64,000 bases of DNA from NCBI GenBank assembly GCA_034680345.1, contig JAXISZ010000008.1, positions 1 through 64,000 on the forward strand. Direction: 5' to 3'. The number at the start of each line of letters is the position of its first letter. The first letter of the stretch is position 1. Origin of the DNA: SXZD01 sp034680345. Lineage in GTDB: Bacteria; Pseudomonadota; Gammaproteobacteria; Burkholderiales; Burkholderiaceae_B. The position numbers and the translations under genes are program-made. The notes under the pieces were generated by a model that was given only the letters and a program-made list of their open reading frames with translations, was not told the origin of the DNA and made no database searches. Of the stretch, positions 32,058 through 43,079 are shown in pieces.

Positions 32058-33203
32058 TCATAATTGCCGTGACCGATCAATGCTTGTCAAAATCTTGCTA
32101 ATTGCCCATGGGTCGGGGTTAACATTTCGTGAAAAAACCATGACTTTAAATAATTCGCCCATTTCAGCAGGACTTAATAATGTGTTCAAATTTTGGTTGG
32201 TTTTGATCATTTCTAGGTTGTTGTAATGTTGCGATTTGGAAAAATCTAAAATACCGTGTGCTAATAAAAAAGCCGCTTGGCTGGTGTAACCCAATAATTC
32301 TCCACCAGCTTGGTGCATGGCTTCATAGATGGCTGAAAAGTTCACATGAGCGGTTAGGTCTTGTTGGCCAATATGGGCCAGTACGTTGCTGTGCATTTGG
32401 TGTCTTTGGTGTGCTACCAGCGTACCTGTGTTGCGTTGCGGATGGTAAAACTCGCTAGCACCAAAACCGTAGTCAATAAATATAGCAATGCCATGCAGTT
32501 TTTCTGTTATTGTTTTTATAAATCCGCAAGCTTGTTCGTGCCATTCAGACACGTAGTTTTCTGGCCAGGGGCCATGCTGATCGTGCAGCGTTGTTATTGC
32601 TTGTTGTAGTTCAGTGGAGGTGGGTATGTCTTCAAAGCATAAGGTTTGGGGGGTAAGCCCCTCGCTGATGTTTTGGTTAAGTTTTACATGGCGTTCGTAA
32701 AACTGTTGTCCTGCTTTACGAAACAAGCGCACGGGCATGGCGTCTAGCACCTCGTTACCCAAAACCACACCTGTGAGGGTTTCGGGTAATTGTGTTTCCC
32801 ATGTTACCATGGTTTGAATATCCACACCGTGTGCTTGTAATTCTTCTGCTTGGCGGGTTTTTAATCTGCCAGAGAGTTCTATAATGTGGTATTTTTTTAA
32901 TTTTAAACCTAGGGTTTTAATGAGTTGTGCCGCTAGTTTTCCTTGCCCTGCGCCAAATTCCCAAAGGTGTCCGCCGCAATAGTCTAAAACTTCAGCAATT
33001 GATTGCGCAAGGGTTTGCCCAAACAGGGGACTGATTTCCGGGGCTGTAATAAAGTCGCCAGTGGCACCAAAAATACGTTCGCCTTGGCTGTAGTAGCCGT
33101 ATTCTGGGTGGTATAGTGCCAGGCCCATGAAGTGGTCAAAACGTAAAATGCGTTGGTTTTTTTCAATAATGGCTTCAATCCAATGGCGGGGTATTGTGTT
33201 CAT
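32058..33203 (-). CDS. MidA/NDUFAF7-like SAM-dependent methyltransferase (COG1565)
   Basis: 381 residues. The family start is visible: YHPEYGYYSQGERIFGATGDF (only key parts: YYS near 37, GDFITAPEIS near 49). The SAM site is LWEFGAGQGKLAA (near 80), and GNEVLDAMPV lies near 150. In mitochondria the homologue methylates an arginine of complex I subunit NDUFS2; the bacterial substrate is not known. It is divergent from ttcA with a 59-bp gap. The 217-bp gap on its 3' side to the ferredoxin gene shows no clear signal. Confidence 0.88.
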   Translation of the reverse strand: MNTIPRHWIEAIIEKNQRILRFDHFMGLALYHPEYGYYSQGERIFGATGDFITAPEISPLFGQTLAQSIAEVLDYCGGHLWEFGAGQGKLAAQLIKTLGLKLKKYHIIELSGRLKTRQAEELQAHGVDIQTMVTWETQLPETLTGVVLGNEVLDAMPVRLFRKAGQQFYERHVKLNQNISEGLTPQTLCFEDIPTSTELQQAITTLHDQHGPWPENYVSEWHEQACGFIKTITEKLHGIAIFIDYGFGASEFYHPQRNTGTLVAHQRHQMHSNVLAHIGQQDLTAHVNFSAIYEAMHQAGGELLGYTSQAAFLLAHGILDFSKSQHYNNLEMIKTNQNLNTLLSPAEMGELFKVMVFSRNVNPDPWAISKILTSIDRSRQL

Positions 33204-33262
33204 GGTTGTGAGCTGAGTTAAAATAATTTGTCAATCAACTTTGAGTACGTGGTCTGTGTGTT

Positions 33263-34153
33263 ATGGAGCAAGTTATTGTTTTTTCACCCCCTGCTGTAAC
33301 GCATCGTCAGGTGCATAAATCCGCTTTCGAGTCTAACAAACTGGAAAAGCGCTTGTGCCGTTTGGTGGGGCAGGCCATTGCTGACTTTAACATGATTGAG
33401 GCGGGCGATAAGGTGATGGTGTGCCTCTCTGGTGGTAAAGACAGTTATGGGTTATTGGATGTTTTATTATTATTACAGCAACGCGCACCTATTGATTTTA
33501 CTTTAATTGCAGTCAATTTAGATCAAAAGCAACCAGGCTTTCCGCAAGAGGTTTTACCCAATTATTTGCATCAACGGGGCGTTGCTTTTCACATTGAAGA
33601 GCAAGACACTTACTCAATTGTTAAACGTTTGGTGCCCGAGGGCAAGACCACTTGTTCTTTGTGTTCAAGGCTGCGTCGTGGTATTTTGTATCGAGTAGCT
33701 GGCGAATTGGGTGCCACTAAAATTGCGTTGGGGCATCACATGGACGATATTTTGCATACTTTGATGCTTAATATGTTCTATGGTGGACGTTTAAAAGGTA
33801 TGCCCCCTAAACTGGTATCAGATGATGGCAAAAACATTGTCATTCGTCCTTTGGCTTATGTTCGAGAACGTGATCTAGAGCGTTATGCACAACAACAGCA
33901 ATTCCCAATTATTCCGTGCAATTTATGCGGTAGCCAAGAAAATTTAAAGCGCAAAGAAATGAAGGCGCTTTTAACACAATGGGAAAAGCATAATCCGCGT
34001 TGGGTGGCCAATATGTTTACGGCCATGGCTAATGTGGCGCCTTCGCATTTGATGGATCGAAGTATTTTCCCGTTTGCATCTTTAAAAACTGGTTCCAGCT
34101 TTGTTGGGGAGGGTGATGTGGCCTTCGACCCTGAACCTTGTGCGCCAGATTGA
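33263..34153 (+). CDS. ttcA: tRNA 2-thiocytidine synthase TtcA
   Basis: Iron-sulphur protein that thiolates cytidine 32 in tRNA. At 296 residues it has the PP-loop [15 protein letters not shown] (near 54) and the two Cys pairs CSLC (near 131) and CNLC (near 220) that hold the cluster. [17 protein letters not shown] is also family-typical. The first 15 residues are variable. No operon partner is visible; ilvA is convergent with a 10-bp gap. Confidence 0.95.
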   Translation: MEQVIVFSPPAVTHRQVHKSAFESNKLEKRLCRLVGQAIADFNMIEAGDKVMVCLSGGKDSYGLLDVLLLLQQRAPIDFTLIAVNLDQKQPGFPQEVLPNYLHQRGVAFHIEEQDTYSIVKRLVPEGKTTCSLCSRLRRGILYRVAGELGATKIALGHHMDDILHTLMLNMFYGGRLKGMPPKLVSDDGKNIVIRPLAYVRERDLERYAQQQQFPIIPCNLCGSQENLKRKEMKALLTQWEKHNPRWVANMFTAMANVAPSHLMDRSIFPFASLKTGSSFVGEGDVAFDPEPCAPD

Positions 34154-34163
34154 GTTTTAAAAG

Positions 34164-35696
34164 TTAAGCTAGAAAAAGGCGGTATACTGGATTATCTGTT
34201 TCGTCGCTGTGGGAATATCCCATCGATTCAATAAATGTTTTTAAAGCTTTTTTGTGGGAACGTTGGTCGCCTTCTGGCATTTGTACCCCAACCAGGATAT
34301 TGCCGTGGTCTGACCCGTGGTTGCGGTAATGAAATAAACTGATGTTCCAACTTGGGTTCATTTGTGTTAAAAATTTCATGAGAGCGCCAGGACGTTCAGG
34401 AAACTCAAATTGAATAATGCGTTCGTTTTGCGCGAGTGCGGAGCGTCCTCCTACCATGTGTCGAATATGTAGTTTTGCTAATTCGTCGTCGCTGAGGTCT
34501 AGGGTTTTGAAGCCCAGCGCGTTAAAGTGTTCGGCAATGGCTTGGCCTTCTGCACGGTTTTTTATTTGAATACCAACAAACAAGTGCGCGTTTTTTTGGT
34601 CTGAAATGCGATAATTAAACTCGGTCACTGCACGCGGACCTAAGGCATTGCAAAAACGTCGAAAGCTGCCACGTTCTTCAGGCACTGTAATAGCAAAGAC
34701 AGCTTCGCGTTGTTCGCCAACTTCGGAGCGCTCAGTGACAAAACGCAACCGGTCAAAGTTCATATTGGCGCCACAAGCAATCGCAATTAAACTGCCATGC
34801 TCTTTCATATGTTCAGAGCAATAGCGCTTTGCACCGGCCAGTGCTAGGGCACCAGCAGGTTCTAAAATGCTGCGGGTGTCTTGAAACACGTCTTTGATAG
34901 CAGCGCAAACCTCGTCGGTGTTCACCAAAATCACATCGTCTACATAAGATTTGCACAGCCTAAAGGTTTCTTTACCTACCACTTTGACAGCGGTCCCATC
35001 AGAGAACAGGCCGACGTCTTGTATTTGTACCCGTCGGCCGCTTTTGAGGCTGCGGGCCATTGCATCGGAATCAATTGTTTGCACGCCAATTACTTTAACT
35101 TCAGGGCGCACTTGTTTAACATATGTTGCGACCCCCGCAGCTAAGCCCCCACCACCTATAGCAACAAAAATGGCTTCAATTGGCTGTGGGTGTTGTCGTA
35201 AAATTTCCATACCTACTGTGCCTTGGCCAGCGATGACATCGGGGTCATCAAAGGGGTGGACAAAGGTTAGGCTGTGTTCTTGTTCTAGGCGGCTGGCGTA
35301 TTCTGCTGCGTCGCTATAGCTTTCACCGTGCAGCACAATTTCAACCCAATTGCCTCCAAAGTGCTTTACAGCATCAATTTTGACTTGGGGTGTGGTGGTG
35401 GGCATGACAATCGTGGCTTTAACTCCTAAACGCTGAGCCCCTACAGCAACCCCTTGCGCATGGTTGCCCGCTGAGGCTGCAACTACGCCACGTAGACGTT
35501 GTTCATTGCTTAAATGCGCCATTTTGTTGTAGGCGCCTCGCAATTTAAAACTGAAAACAGGTTGTAAGTCTTCGCGTTTTAGGTAAATTGTTCTGTTTAA
35601 GCGTTGGCTTAAGTGCGATGCTTTTTCCAGTGGAGACTCGATAGCAACATCGTACACTTTGGCATTTAAAATGCGTTTAAGATAATCCAGACCCAC
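34164..35696 (-). CDS. ilvA: Threonine ammonia-lyase, biosynthetic
   Basis: PLP enzyme that turns threonine into 2-oxobutanoate, the first step of isoleucine synthesis. It has 510 residues. The PLP lysine is in FSFKLRGAYNKM (near 48), the phosphate-binding loop is IGGGGLAAGV (near 188), and two regulatory ACT-like domains occupy about 330-510 (FAITVPEERGSFRRF, IQFEFPERPGALMKF). The double ACT form is the allosterically controlled biosynthetic type, inhibited by isoleucine in E. coli. It stands alone, convergent with ttcA. Confidence 0.95.
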   Translation of the reverse strand: MGLDYLKRILNAKVYDVAIESPLEKASHLSQRLNRTIYLKREDLQPVFSFKLRGAYNKMAHLSNEQRLRGVVAASAGNHAQGVAVGAQRLGVKATIVMPTTTPQVKIDAVKHFGGNWVEIVLHGESYSDAAEYASRLEQEHSLTFVHPFDDPDVIAGQGTVGMEILRQHPQPIEAIFVAIGGGGLAAGVATYVKQVRPEVKVIGVQTIDSDAMARSLKSGRRVQIQDVGLFSDGTAVKVVGKETFRLCKSYVDDVILVNTDEVCAAIKDVFQDTRSILEPAGALALAGAKRYCSEHMKEHGSLIAIACGANMNFDRLRFVTERSEVGEQREAVFAITVPEERGSFRRFCNALGPRAVTEFNYRISDQKNAHLFVGIQIKNRAEGQAIAEHFNALGFKTLDLSDDELAKLHIRHMVGGRSALAQNERIIQFEFPERPGALMKFLTQMNPSWNISLFHYRNHGSDHGNILVGVQMPEGDQRSHKKALKTFIESMGYSHSDETDNPVYRLFLA

Positions 35697-35779
35697 AAAT
35701 TAATCCTTAATAAGCAAAATGCGTTAGCATTGGCTGGTTTTTAACAGGGTGAGCCATTGCTGAATAGCGCATCATTTCT

Positions 35780-36253
35780 ATGGTTGATTGGTTTTACACT
35801 TGGGTTTACACATTTGGGTCGGCATTGACCACAGCCTTGCCATTGTCTCAGAACATGGCATTGTGCACTGTGTTTATTGTAGCGTTTGTAGCCGCTTCGG
35901 TGTTGTCTTTACCCTCGGAAGTGGTATTGCTGTATTGGGTTGCGCAATACCCAGATGCTTGGCGGTTGTTTTTGTTTGTAGCTATTGTGGGTAATGTGTT
36001 GGGTGCTTTAAGTACTTTTGCTTTGGGTTGGTGGTTAAGTGCTCGCCGCTCTATAATTTTAAAGGACAAGGTGCGTCGAATTTTAAGCCGGTGGGGGGCA
36101 TTTGCATTGTTACTCTCCCCAATACCTTTGCTGGGTGATGCGTTGGTTTTTACGGCTGGGTATCTGCGTTTTTCTGTGGTTTTAAGTGCTTTATTAATCA
36201 CATTGGGCAAAACTTTGCGCTACTGTGTTTTAATTGTTGCATGGTTGCACTGA
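35780..36253 (+). CDS. YqaA-type DedA-like (VTT domain) membrane protein
   Basis: 157 residues with four or five hydrophobic segments. The pattern LSLPSEVVLLYWV, then VGNVLGALSTFALGWWLS (near 74) and LLLSPIPLLGDALVFTAGYLRF (near 112), matches the YqaA branch of the SNARE-associated/VTT superfamily. DedA proteins are linked to lipid flipping and membrane potential; no direct role is known for YqaA. The ATG has no strong ribosome binding site. It is divergent from ilvA. Confidence 0.78.
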   Translation: MVDWFYTWVYTFGSALTTALPLSQNMALCTVFIVAFVAASVLSLPSEVVLLYWVAQYPDAWRLFLFVAIVGNVLGALSTFALGWWLSARRSIILKDKVRRILSRWGAFALLLSPIPLLGDALVFTAGYLRFSVVLSALLITLGKTLRYCVLIVAWLH

Positions 36254-36303
36254 GTTTACGGCATAATTCAATTGTAAAATAATTTGATTTTGGAGTACTG
36301 AGC

Positions 36304-37029
36304 ATGCAAAAAAACGTGACCTCTGCTCAATTTGAATCGGTAAAGTTTGGTCCGTTGTATCGTCAAAGTATTGGAGTTGGTTCCGTGGGTTCTACTGATT
36401 TTATCGGTTCTGCGAATTTTATCGGTGGCCACCGCCGTCCAAAGCGAATGCATGGTGGTACTTTAGCAGGCGTTGTTTTAGGGCTGTTGGTGGGTTTGGT
36501 TGTGGCTTTGGGAGTGGCCCTTTATATTACTAAGGCGCCTATGCCGTTTGTAGATCAAGCTGTTAGGAAATCTGAGGCTGAGGTGGGTAAGTTGGCTGCT
36601 TCTGCTGTAAAGCAAGCGATGCCTTTGTCTGGTATTCAAAATGGTGCTGCGCCGTTTACTGGGGGCGGACAATTGCCACCAGACCCCAATGTGGTTTTAT
36701 TGCCCAAAGAAGCGCGAGAATTTATAGCAACTGCCAATGCTTCTGGTAAAACAGGTACACAAGAAGCGGAAAAGTCACCAGCTTCGACCTCGGTCGTATT
36801 TTTTTTAGAAACAGGTAAATTCCGAGAAAATGAAGAGGCTGAACAAATGCGGGTGCGTTTGATGTTGGTTGGTATTGAAGCCAATGTGGTTGAGGTGGTT
36901 GGTGACAGTGCTGCGCCACACCGTGTTCGGGTGGGGCCTTTTACTTCAGCAGATGAAGCGTATCGGGCACGGGCACGCGTTACCGAAAACGGATTTGAAG
37001 CTAAATTGGTTAAATTGGGTCATTCATAA
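36304..37029 (+). CDS. SPOR domain membrane protein
   Basis: 241 residues. A cytoplasmic N-terminal part rich in Gly (about 1-50) is followed by one membrane helix (about 53-74), a linker, and a C-terminal SPOR domain (about 160-238; VVFFLETGKFRENEEAEQMRVRL, HRVRVGPFTSADEAYRARA). SPOR domains bind denuded glycan strands at division sites. Positions 22-42 contain a short internal repeat (STDFIGSANFIGG). GGAG lies 8 bp before the ATG. In Burkholderiales the SPOR-dsbA pair usually follows argS; argS is not here. Confidence 0.88.
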   Translation: MQKNVTSAQFESVKFGPLYRQSIGVGSVGSTDFIGSANFIGGHRRPKRMHGGTLAGVVLGLLVGLVVALGVALYITKAPMPFVDQAVRKSEAEVGKLAASAVKQAMPLSGIQNGAAPFTGGGQLPPDPNVVLLPKEAREFIATANASGKTGTQEAEKSPASTSVVFFLETGKFRENEEAEQMRVRLMLVGIEANVVEVVGDSAAPHRVRVGPFTSADEAYRARARVTENGFEAKLVKLGHS

Positions 37030-37037
37030 CAAAGTCA

Positions 37038-37742
37038 ATGAAAGTGGGCACAGAGATGGCAATTGAAACAAAAGGTTCTTCGCGTCGACAGTTGTTAACA
37101 GCTTGTTCCGTTGGGGCTGCTTCCTTGGTGGGTTCAGGTTTGGGTATTTTTTCTTGGCCTGCCCAAGCGCAGTTGTCACCTACAACCTATCGAAAATTAT
37201 CCAGCCCAGTTGCAACAACCACCGAGATGGTAGAGGTGTTGGAGTTTTTTTGGTACGGTTGCCCTCATTGTCACGAATTAGAACCTTTTTTGAATGAATG
37301 GGAAAAAGCCAAGGGAAAAACCATTTTATTTAAACGCATTCCTGTAGCGTTTCGTTCTGATTTGGTTGTGCATCAGAAACTGTTTTATGCTTTGGAAGTT
37401 TTAGGCCAATTGCCACAGTTACATGGCAAAGTGTTTAAAACCATACAAACTGAGCGCAATCGCTTACTTGATTTTGAAAGCCAACTTGCATTTGTGCAGC
37501 GCTTTGGGGTTGATGCCAAACTGTTTACAGAAGCGTTTAATTCTTTTGGCGTGGCCAGTAAATGTATGCAGGCCACACAATTGGTAAAATCTTATCAAAT
37601 CGATGGTGTACCTGCTATGGGTGTTGATGGTGTGTACACCACGAGCGCATCAATTGCTGGGGGCAGTTATTCAAGTATGCTGAAGGTTGTGGATCAGCTC
37701 ATTGATTTACAACAGCAGGTTAGAAAGACCCGTAAAAAGTAA
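37038..37742 (+). CDS. dsbA: Thiol:disulphide interchange protein DsbA
   Basis: Periplasmic dithiol oxidase that introduces disulphides into exported proteins. It has 234 residues. The signal region starts SSRRQLLTACSVGAASL, with a twin arginine but no full Tat consensus, and ends PAQAQL. The active site CPHC is in FWYGCPHCHELEPF (near 75); the cis-Pro is in IDGVPAMGV (near 190). An alternative ATG at 37056 would shorten it by six residues. It follows the SPOR gene by 8 bp. Confidence 0.93.
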   Translation: MKVGTEMAIETKGSSRRQLLTACSVGAASLVGSGLGIFSWPAQAQLSPTTYRKLSSPVATTTEMVEVLEFFWYGCPHCHELEPFLNEWEKAKGKTILFKRIPVAFRSDLVVHQKLFYALEVLGQLPQLHGKVFKTIQTERNRLLDFESQLAFVQRFGVDAKLFTEAFNSFGVASKCMQATQLVKSYQIDGVPAMGVDGVYTTSASIAGGSYSSMLKVVDQLIDLQQQVRKTRKK

Positions 37743-37756
37743 TTGTGCTTTACATA

Positions 37757-38809
37757 ATGTTTATAGCCAACCGTATATTGATGTTTTGGTTTTCTTGGGT
37801 GTTGTCGCTCTGCGTATGCTTTGGATTATTCGGCTGCGCTTCAAAAGTTTCTGGTACATCGGTTAAAAATTCTTCAGGTCGTTTAGGGGCAGAGGCGGAG
37901 GGCTTTGGGTCTTCAGTGGCTGAAGGCAAAAGCCTGCCTAGTTGGCGTAAAAACAATGGCGGTTACTATATGGATGACGGCCCTTTAGACACCACGGGCA
38001 TTGATTTTTAAAAAATACTTGAGCCAATTCCAAAAGTGGAGATTCTGCACCGTTTCGCCAATCGTCCGTACAATGTATTTGGTACTGATTATGTGCCGCA
38101 AACCGACTTGCAGCAAACGTTTTCTCAAACAGGAACGGGCAGTTGGTATGGTAGAAAGTTTCATGGCCAAAAAACATCCAGTGGTGAAATTTACGATATG
38201 TTTGCTATGACAGCGGCGCATCCCACCTTGCCTATTCCAAGTTACGCAAGGGTAACCCATACGGCTTCAGGAAAGTCCGTGGTGGTTCGCGTCAATGACC
38301 GTGGTCCTTTTTTACATCAGCGGGTGATTGATTTAAGCTATGCGGCGGCCCATCGTTTGGGGTATGTGAAAGATGGCAGCGCAGCTTTGCATGTTGAAAA
38401 AATAACGCCATCCATGATTGTTCAAGGCCAGTCTTTTGGCCAAGGGGGTGCGTCTGTTAATGCGGTAGTTTCATCCCTCCGCCCGGTTGTTATGCCTGTT
38501 TTAGAGGCTACGGCGGGTGGTGTTACGGTTGCAGCTCCCCCTGAGTTTTCAGGGGGCAGTTTGGTGAAGCAAGCTTTAGGCGGTTTTTTTTTACAATTAG
38601 GGTCGTTTTCTGTTGAAGAGAATGCGCAAGCGTTAAAATCGCGGTTGTCGCTTGAGTTTTCTGCTGAGTTGCCTAATCTAATGTTAGTTCAAAAAACACC
38701 ACTGATTCGCTTGGTGGCTGGGCCTTATCGTAATCGCGAGGACGCTTTGTCTGTTTCTTTGCGTTTAAAACAAGCGGCTGGGTTAAATACCTTTTTAATT
38801 ACACGCTAA
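37757..38809 (+). pseudogene. rlpA: RlpA septal lytic transglycosylase, broken by an in-frame stop
   Basis: Two open stretches in the same frame together make a full RlpA. The first (to 38011) has a signal peptide with lipobox LFGC near 30 and ends GGYYMDDGPLDTTGIDF. Then comes TAA (38009-38011). The frame goes on with LEPIPKVEILHRFANRPY, the double-psi beta-barrel (GSWYGRKFHGQKTSSGE, VRVNDRGPF with catalytic Asp) and a SPOR domain at the end (GGFFLQLGSFSV). RlpA cleaves peptide-free glycan at the septum. Since both parts share the frame, the lesion is a nonsense change or two compensating indels, not one frameshift. Without read-through the enzyme would not be exported. Confidence 0.85.
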
Positions 38810-38837
38810 ATTTTTTTATTTTTCTTGGGTTTTTTTC

Positions 38838-39377
38838 ATGGAACAATTTCACGGTACCACCATCGTCAGTGTACGGCGTGGGCAGTATGTGGCTTTGGGT
38901 GGCGATGGTCAAGTCACTTTGGGTCATATTGTAATTAAAGGCACGGCGCGTAAAGTGCGACGTCTTTATCAAAATAAAATTTTGGCTGGCTTTGCGGGCG
39001 GTACTGCTGATGCTTTCACTTTATTTGAGCGTTTTGAGGGTAAATTAGAAAAGCATCAAGGTAATTTAATGCGCAGCGCCATTGAATTGGCTAAAGATTG
39101 GCGTACCGATCGTGCTTTGCGGCGTTTGGAGGCCATGTTGGCGGTGGCTGATACACAGCACAGTTTAATTATTACAGGTAACGGCGATGTACTGGAACCT
39201 GAGCATGGCCTTGTGGCCATTGGTAGTGGGGGGGCTTATGCCCAAGCAGCCGCTTTGGCTTTGTTGCATAACACCGAATTGGGGCCACGTGACATTATTT
39301 CTAAGGCACTTACCATTGCAGGCGACCTTTGTATTTATACCAATCAGCACCACACCATTGAAGAATTGAATCCATGA
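38838..39377 (+). CDS. hslV: ATP-dependent protease subunit HslV
   Basis: Proteolytic subunit of the HslVU complex, 179 residues. A short propeptide (MEQFHG) precedes TTIVSVRRG, whose first Thr is the N-terminal nucleophile after processing. [25 protein letters not shown] and [10 protein letters not shown] are conserved. It forms a double hexamer capped by HslU and degrades heat-damaged and regulatory proteins. It overlaps hslU by 4 bp. Confidence 0.97.
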   Translation: MEQFHGTTIVSVRRGQYVALGGDGQVTLGHIVIKGTARKVRRLYQNKILAGFAGGTADAFTLFERFEGKLEKHQGNLMRSAIELAKDWRTDRALRRLEAMLAVADTQHSLIITGNGDVLEPEHGLVAIGSGGAYAQAAALALLHNTELGPRDIISKALTIAGDLCIYTNQHHTIEELNP

Positions 39378-40747
39378 GCACCAAATTGCAGCACACAGTT
39401 GTTAATGACTTAACACCCCCACAAATTGTTGTGGAATTAGACAAACACATTGTTGGACAAGCAGCAGCCAAGCGAGCTGTAGCCATTGCTTTGCGCAATC
39501 GCTGGAGGCGTCAGCGGGTTGTCGAGCCATTGCGGCAAGAAATTACACCAAAAAATATTTTAATGATGGGCCCCACTGGCGTTGGTAAAACCGAAATTGC
39601 CAGACGTTTGGCCAAGTTAGCCAATGCTCCCTTTATTAAAATTGAAGCCACCAAGTTTACTGAGGTCGGCTACGTTGGGCGGGATGTAGACACGATTATT
39701 CGAGATTTGGTTGAAATTTCATTTAAACAGCAGCGCGAACAAGCCGCAAAGGCCATTCATGCTGTTGCGAGTGAGGCGGCTTTAGAGCGCGTGCTCGATA
39801 TTCTTTTGCCTCCCGCGGAGTCGGTACAAACAGCAGAAATTGCTGAAATTGCTCAAGTCCAAGCGCAAGAGGAAAATCCCACCCGCGTAAAGTTCAGAGA
39901 AAAATTGCGTTCGGGTCAGTTAGATGAAAAAGAAATTGAGGTGGAAGTGTCTTTGGGTTCAGCGCAAATTGACATTATGGGCCCACCAGGTATGGAAGAC
40001 TTAACCTCACAGTTGCAGAGTATGTTTCAAAACTTAGGCAGCGCTAAGAAAAAAACCCGTAAAATGAAAGTCAGTGAAGCTTTGCGGGTGTTGTCTGATG
40101 AGGAAGCAGCACGGCGAGTCAATGAAGATGAAGTGCGCACCAAAGCCATTGCCAATGTCGAGCAAAATGGCATTGTTTTTTTAGATGAAATAGACAAAAT
40201 TGCAAGCCGCAGCGACGCTCACGGTGCGGATGTTTCACGCCAAGGCGTACAACGCGATTTATTGCCTTTGGTTGAGGGCACAACTGTTAATACCAAATAT
40301 GGCATGATTAAAACCGATCATGTCTTATTTATCGCTAGCGGTGCTTTCCACTTGTCTAAGCCATCGGACTTAATTCCTGAGCTGCAGGGGCGTTTTCCCA
40401 TACGCGTTGAATTAGAATCTTTGTCTGTAGACGATTTTGTGCGTATTTTAACCAGCACTGACGCCTGTTTAACGCTGCAATATCAGGCACTATTACAAAC
40501 CGATGGCATTGATATTCAATTTACAACTGATGGTATTCAAACCATGGCAAAAATTGCCCACAGCGTGAATGAAACCACTGAAAACATTGGCGCTCGTCGT
40601 TTATATACGGTGATGGAAAAATTGCTGGAAGACATTTCCTTTCATGGTGTGGAAGAGGGTCAAACTGTACATATAGACCAAGCTTTTGTGTCATCGAAGT
40701 TAGGTGAAATCAGCGCTTCAGAAGACATGGCGCACTATATTTTGTAA
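39374..40747 (+). CDS. hslU: ATP-dependent protease ATPase subunit HslU
   Basis: AAA+ unfoldase of 457 residues. It begins with [16 protein letters not shown]. Walker A is [14 protein letters not shown] (near 57), the GYVGRD pore loop is near 92, Walker B is [11 protein letters not shown] (near 265), and [12 protein letters not shown] carries the arginine finger (near 336). The intermediate domain lies between about 110 and 240. It starts in ATGA overlap with hslV. Confidence 0.97.
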   Translation: MSTKLQHTVVNDLTPPQIVVELDKHIVGQAAAKRAVAIALRNRWRRQRVVEPLRQEITPKNILMMGPTGVGKTEIARRLAKLANAPFIKIEATKFTEVGYVGRDVDTIIRDLVEISFKQQREQAAKAIHAVASEAALERVLDILLPPAESVQTAEIAEIAQVQAQEENPTRVKFREKLRSGQLDEKEIEVEVSLGSAQIDIMGPPGMEDLTSQLQSMFQNLGSAKKKTRKMKVSEALRVLSDEEAARRVNEDEVRTKAIANVEQNGIVFLDEIDKIASRSDAHGADVSRQGVQRDLLPLVEGTTVNTKYGMIKTDHVLFIASGAFHLSKPSDLIPELQGRFPIRVELESLSVDDFVRILTSTDACLTLQYQALLQTDGIDIQFTTDGIQTMAKIAHSVNETTENIGARRLYTVMEKLLEDISFHGVEEGQTVHIDQAFVSSKLGEISASEDMAHYIL

Positions 40748-40759
40748 GGAAATTGACCT

Positions 40760-41329
40760 ATGCAAAAGTTTTTTTCTAAATTGTCAGTTATCTCTGGTAT
40801 TTTGAGTGTGGGTCTGGTTTGTAGTGGGTATGCGTTTGCGCAATTATCAGCCAGTGACGCTTGGGTGCGGGCCACTGTGCCGTCTCAAACCAGCACTGGT
40901 GCTTTTATGACCTTGAAAGCAGATGCTGCGGTTAAAATTGTGTCAGTCAGTACCCCTTTGGCACACACCACTGAATTGCATCAAATGATCATTGGACCAA
41001 ATGATCGCATGACAATGCGCAGTGTGCCGTCTCTGGATCTGGCTGCGGGTTCAGTATTGGAATTAAAACCCGGGTCTTACCATCTGATGTTAGTACATTT
41101 GAAGCAAACTCCTTTGCAAGTGGGACAAGAAATACCACTGACTTTGAATTATCAAGTCGCTGATGGCAAGCTGCAAATGTTGCGTATTAAGGCACAAGTT
41201 CGTGCAGCCAATGCCCAAGCTGGCTCTAAAAGGGGATCAGTGGAGACCTCTGTTGGTCAGAAAGCTGCAGATAAAGCTTCAAAAAACACATTGGATAAAG
41301 CGTCGCATTCAGTGCATCACGCCCATTGA
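40760..41329 (+). CDS. PCu(A)C-type periplasmic copper chaperone
   Basis: 189 residues with a signal peptide (about 10-27, ending YAFAQ). The copper site H(M)x10Mx21HxM is seen as TELHQM (near 72), MTMRSVP (near 84) and YHLMLVHL (near 110). Such proteins deliver Cu(I) to the CuA site of cytochrome c oxidase. The C-terminal 40 residues are a Ser/Ala/Lys/His-rich tail ending in HHAH, which may also bind metal. It starts 12 bp after hslU, so it may be cotranscribed. Confidence 0.85.
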   Translation: MQKFFSKLSVISGILSVGLVCSGYAFAQLSASDAWVRATVPSQTSTGAFMTLKADAAVKIVSVSTPLAHTTELHQMIIGPNDRMTMRSVPSLDLAAGSVLELKPGSYHLMLVHLKQTPLQVGQEIPLTLNYQVADGKLQMLRIKAQVRAANAQAGSKRGSVETSVGQKAADKASKNTLDKASHSVHHAH

Positions 41330-41333
41330 TTAA

Positions 41334-42239
<906 letters not shown>

Positions 42240-42320
42240 TTTGCCTTAATTGCTAAACCTGTTTAACTGTTAATGCATGCTACTTCAACAATATAAAATA
42301 TACATTTGGAGGTCTTGGCA

Positions 42321-43067
42321 ATGTCTAATTTTGGTTTTAAATCAGATGCATCTGGTGCTGATGGGTTTGGGTTTTTAAAGCAATTTTGGGGTGGTTTGCC
42401 AAATTCCAGTGCAATCACACCCACCACAGATTTGCAAGAGTTGGATAAGCGGATTGCCGACCTTAAAACCGTTGAGCAATGGTTAAATCTTAATTTGAAT
42501 ATGTTGCGCACCACAATCCAAGGTATTGAGGTACAGCGTGCTACGTTGGCTACCTTGCGGTCTTTTGGTGCTAACATGGGTTTGTTTAGTCCGATGTCGG
42601 CTGCCAGTTCAGACAGTTCAAACCATAGTCCTACCTCTAGTTCAGATAATGCGGCACAAGCACTTGCAGCCGAACAAATGGCCTCAGTGATGATGAGCAA
42701 CGCCACCCATTGGTGGAGTATGATGCAAGAGCAATTCAATCGTGCCATGCACTCGGCTTTGCCCAATAGTTTGCAGACGCAGCCTGAGGTAGGGGCTTCA
42801 TCGGAGTTGTTTCCACCTACCGTCGCTTCTGTTTTATATCCTGTGGAGGACCCTGCTGTAACTGCAAAACAACGCAGTTCAGATGATGAAGGTGCTTCTG
42901 TTTCTAAAGTTTCAGGTGTCTCAGGGGCAGTGGAAGTGTCTGCAAATCTTTTTTCTGCTGATTCTGCTTCCAAGTCATCGCTTATTTTGGAGCGTTCTAC
43001 AGGGGCAGATCAAGGGAAAAAAACAGGCAAGAAAGCGCCGAAAACTGCAAAAATGCTGAAGGGTTGA
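42321..43067 (+). CDS. PhaM-like polyhydroxyalkanoate granule regulator
   Basis: 248 residues. The core LQELDKRIADLKTVEQWL with LNMLRTTIQGIEVQRATLATL (about 38-85) is the PhaM family signature. It is followed by a low-complexity Ser-rich middle and a basic tail KKTGKKAPKTAKMLKG. In Ralstonia, PhaM activates PHB synthase and links granules to the nucleoid through its basic tail. PHA synthase is not in the window. ATG 42321 has a perfect GGAGG 8 bp upstream. Confidence 0.82.
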   Translation: MSNFGFKSDASGADGFGFLKQFWGGLPNSSAITPTTDLQELDKRIADLKTVEQWLNLNLNMLRTTIQGIEVQRATLATLRSFGANMGLFSPMSAASSDSSNHSPTSSSDNAAQALAAEQMASVMMSNATHWWSMMQEQFNRAMHSALPNSLQTQPEVGASSELFPPTVASVLYPVEDPAVTAKQRSSDDEGASVSKVSGVSGAVEVSANLFSADSASKSSLILERSTGADQGKKTGKKAPKTAKMLKG

Positions 43068-43079
43068 GGGGGTAAAAGA

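Noticed and set aside
37757..38809. Frameshift in rlpA
   Set aside because: Both halves are in the same reading frame, so a single insertion or deletion cannot explain the break; a stop codon does.
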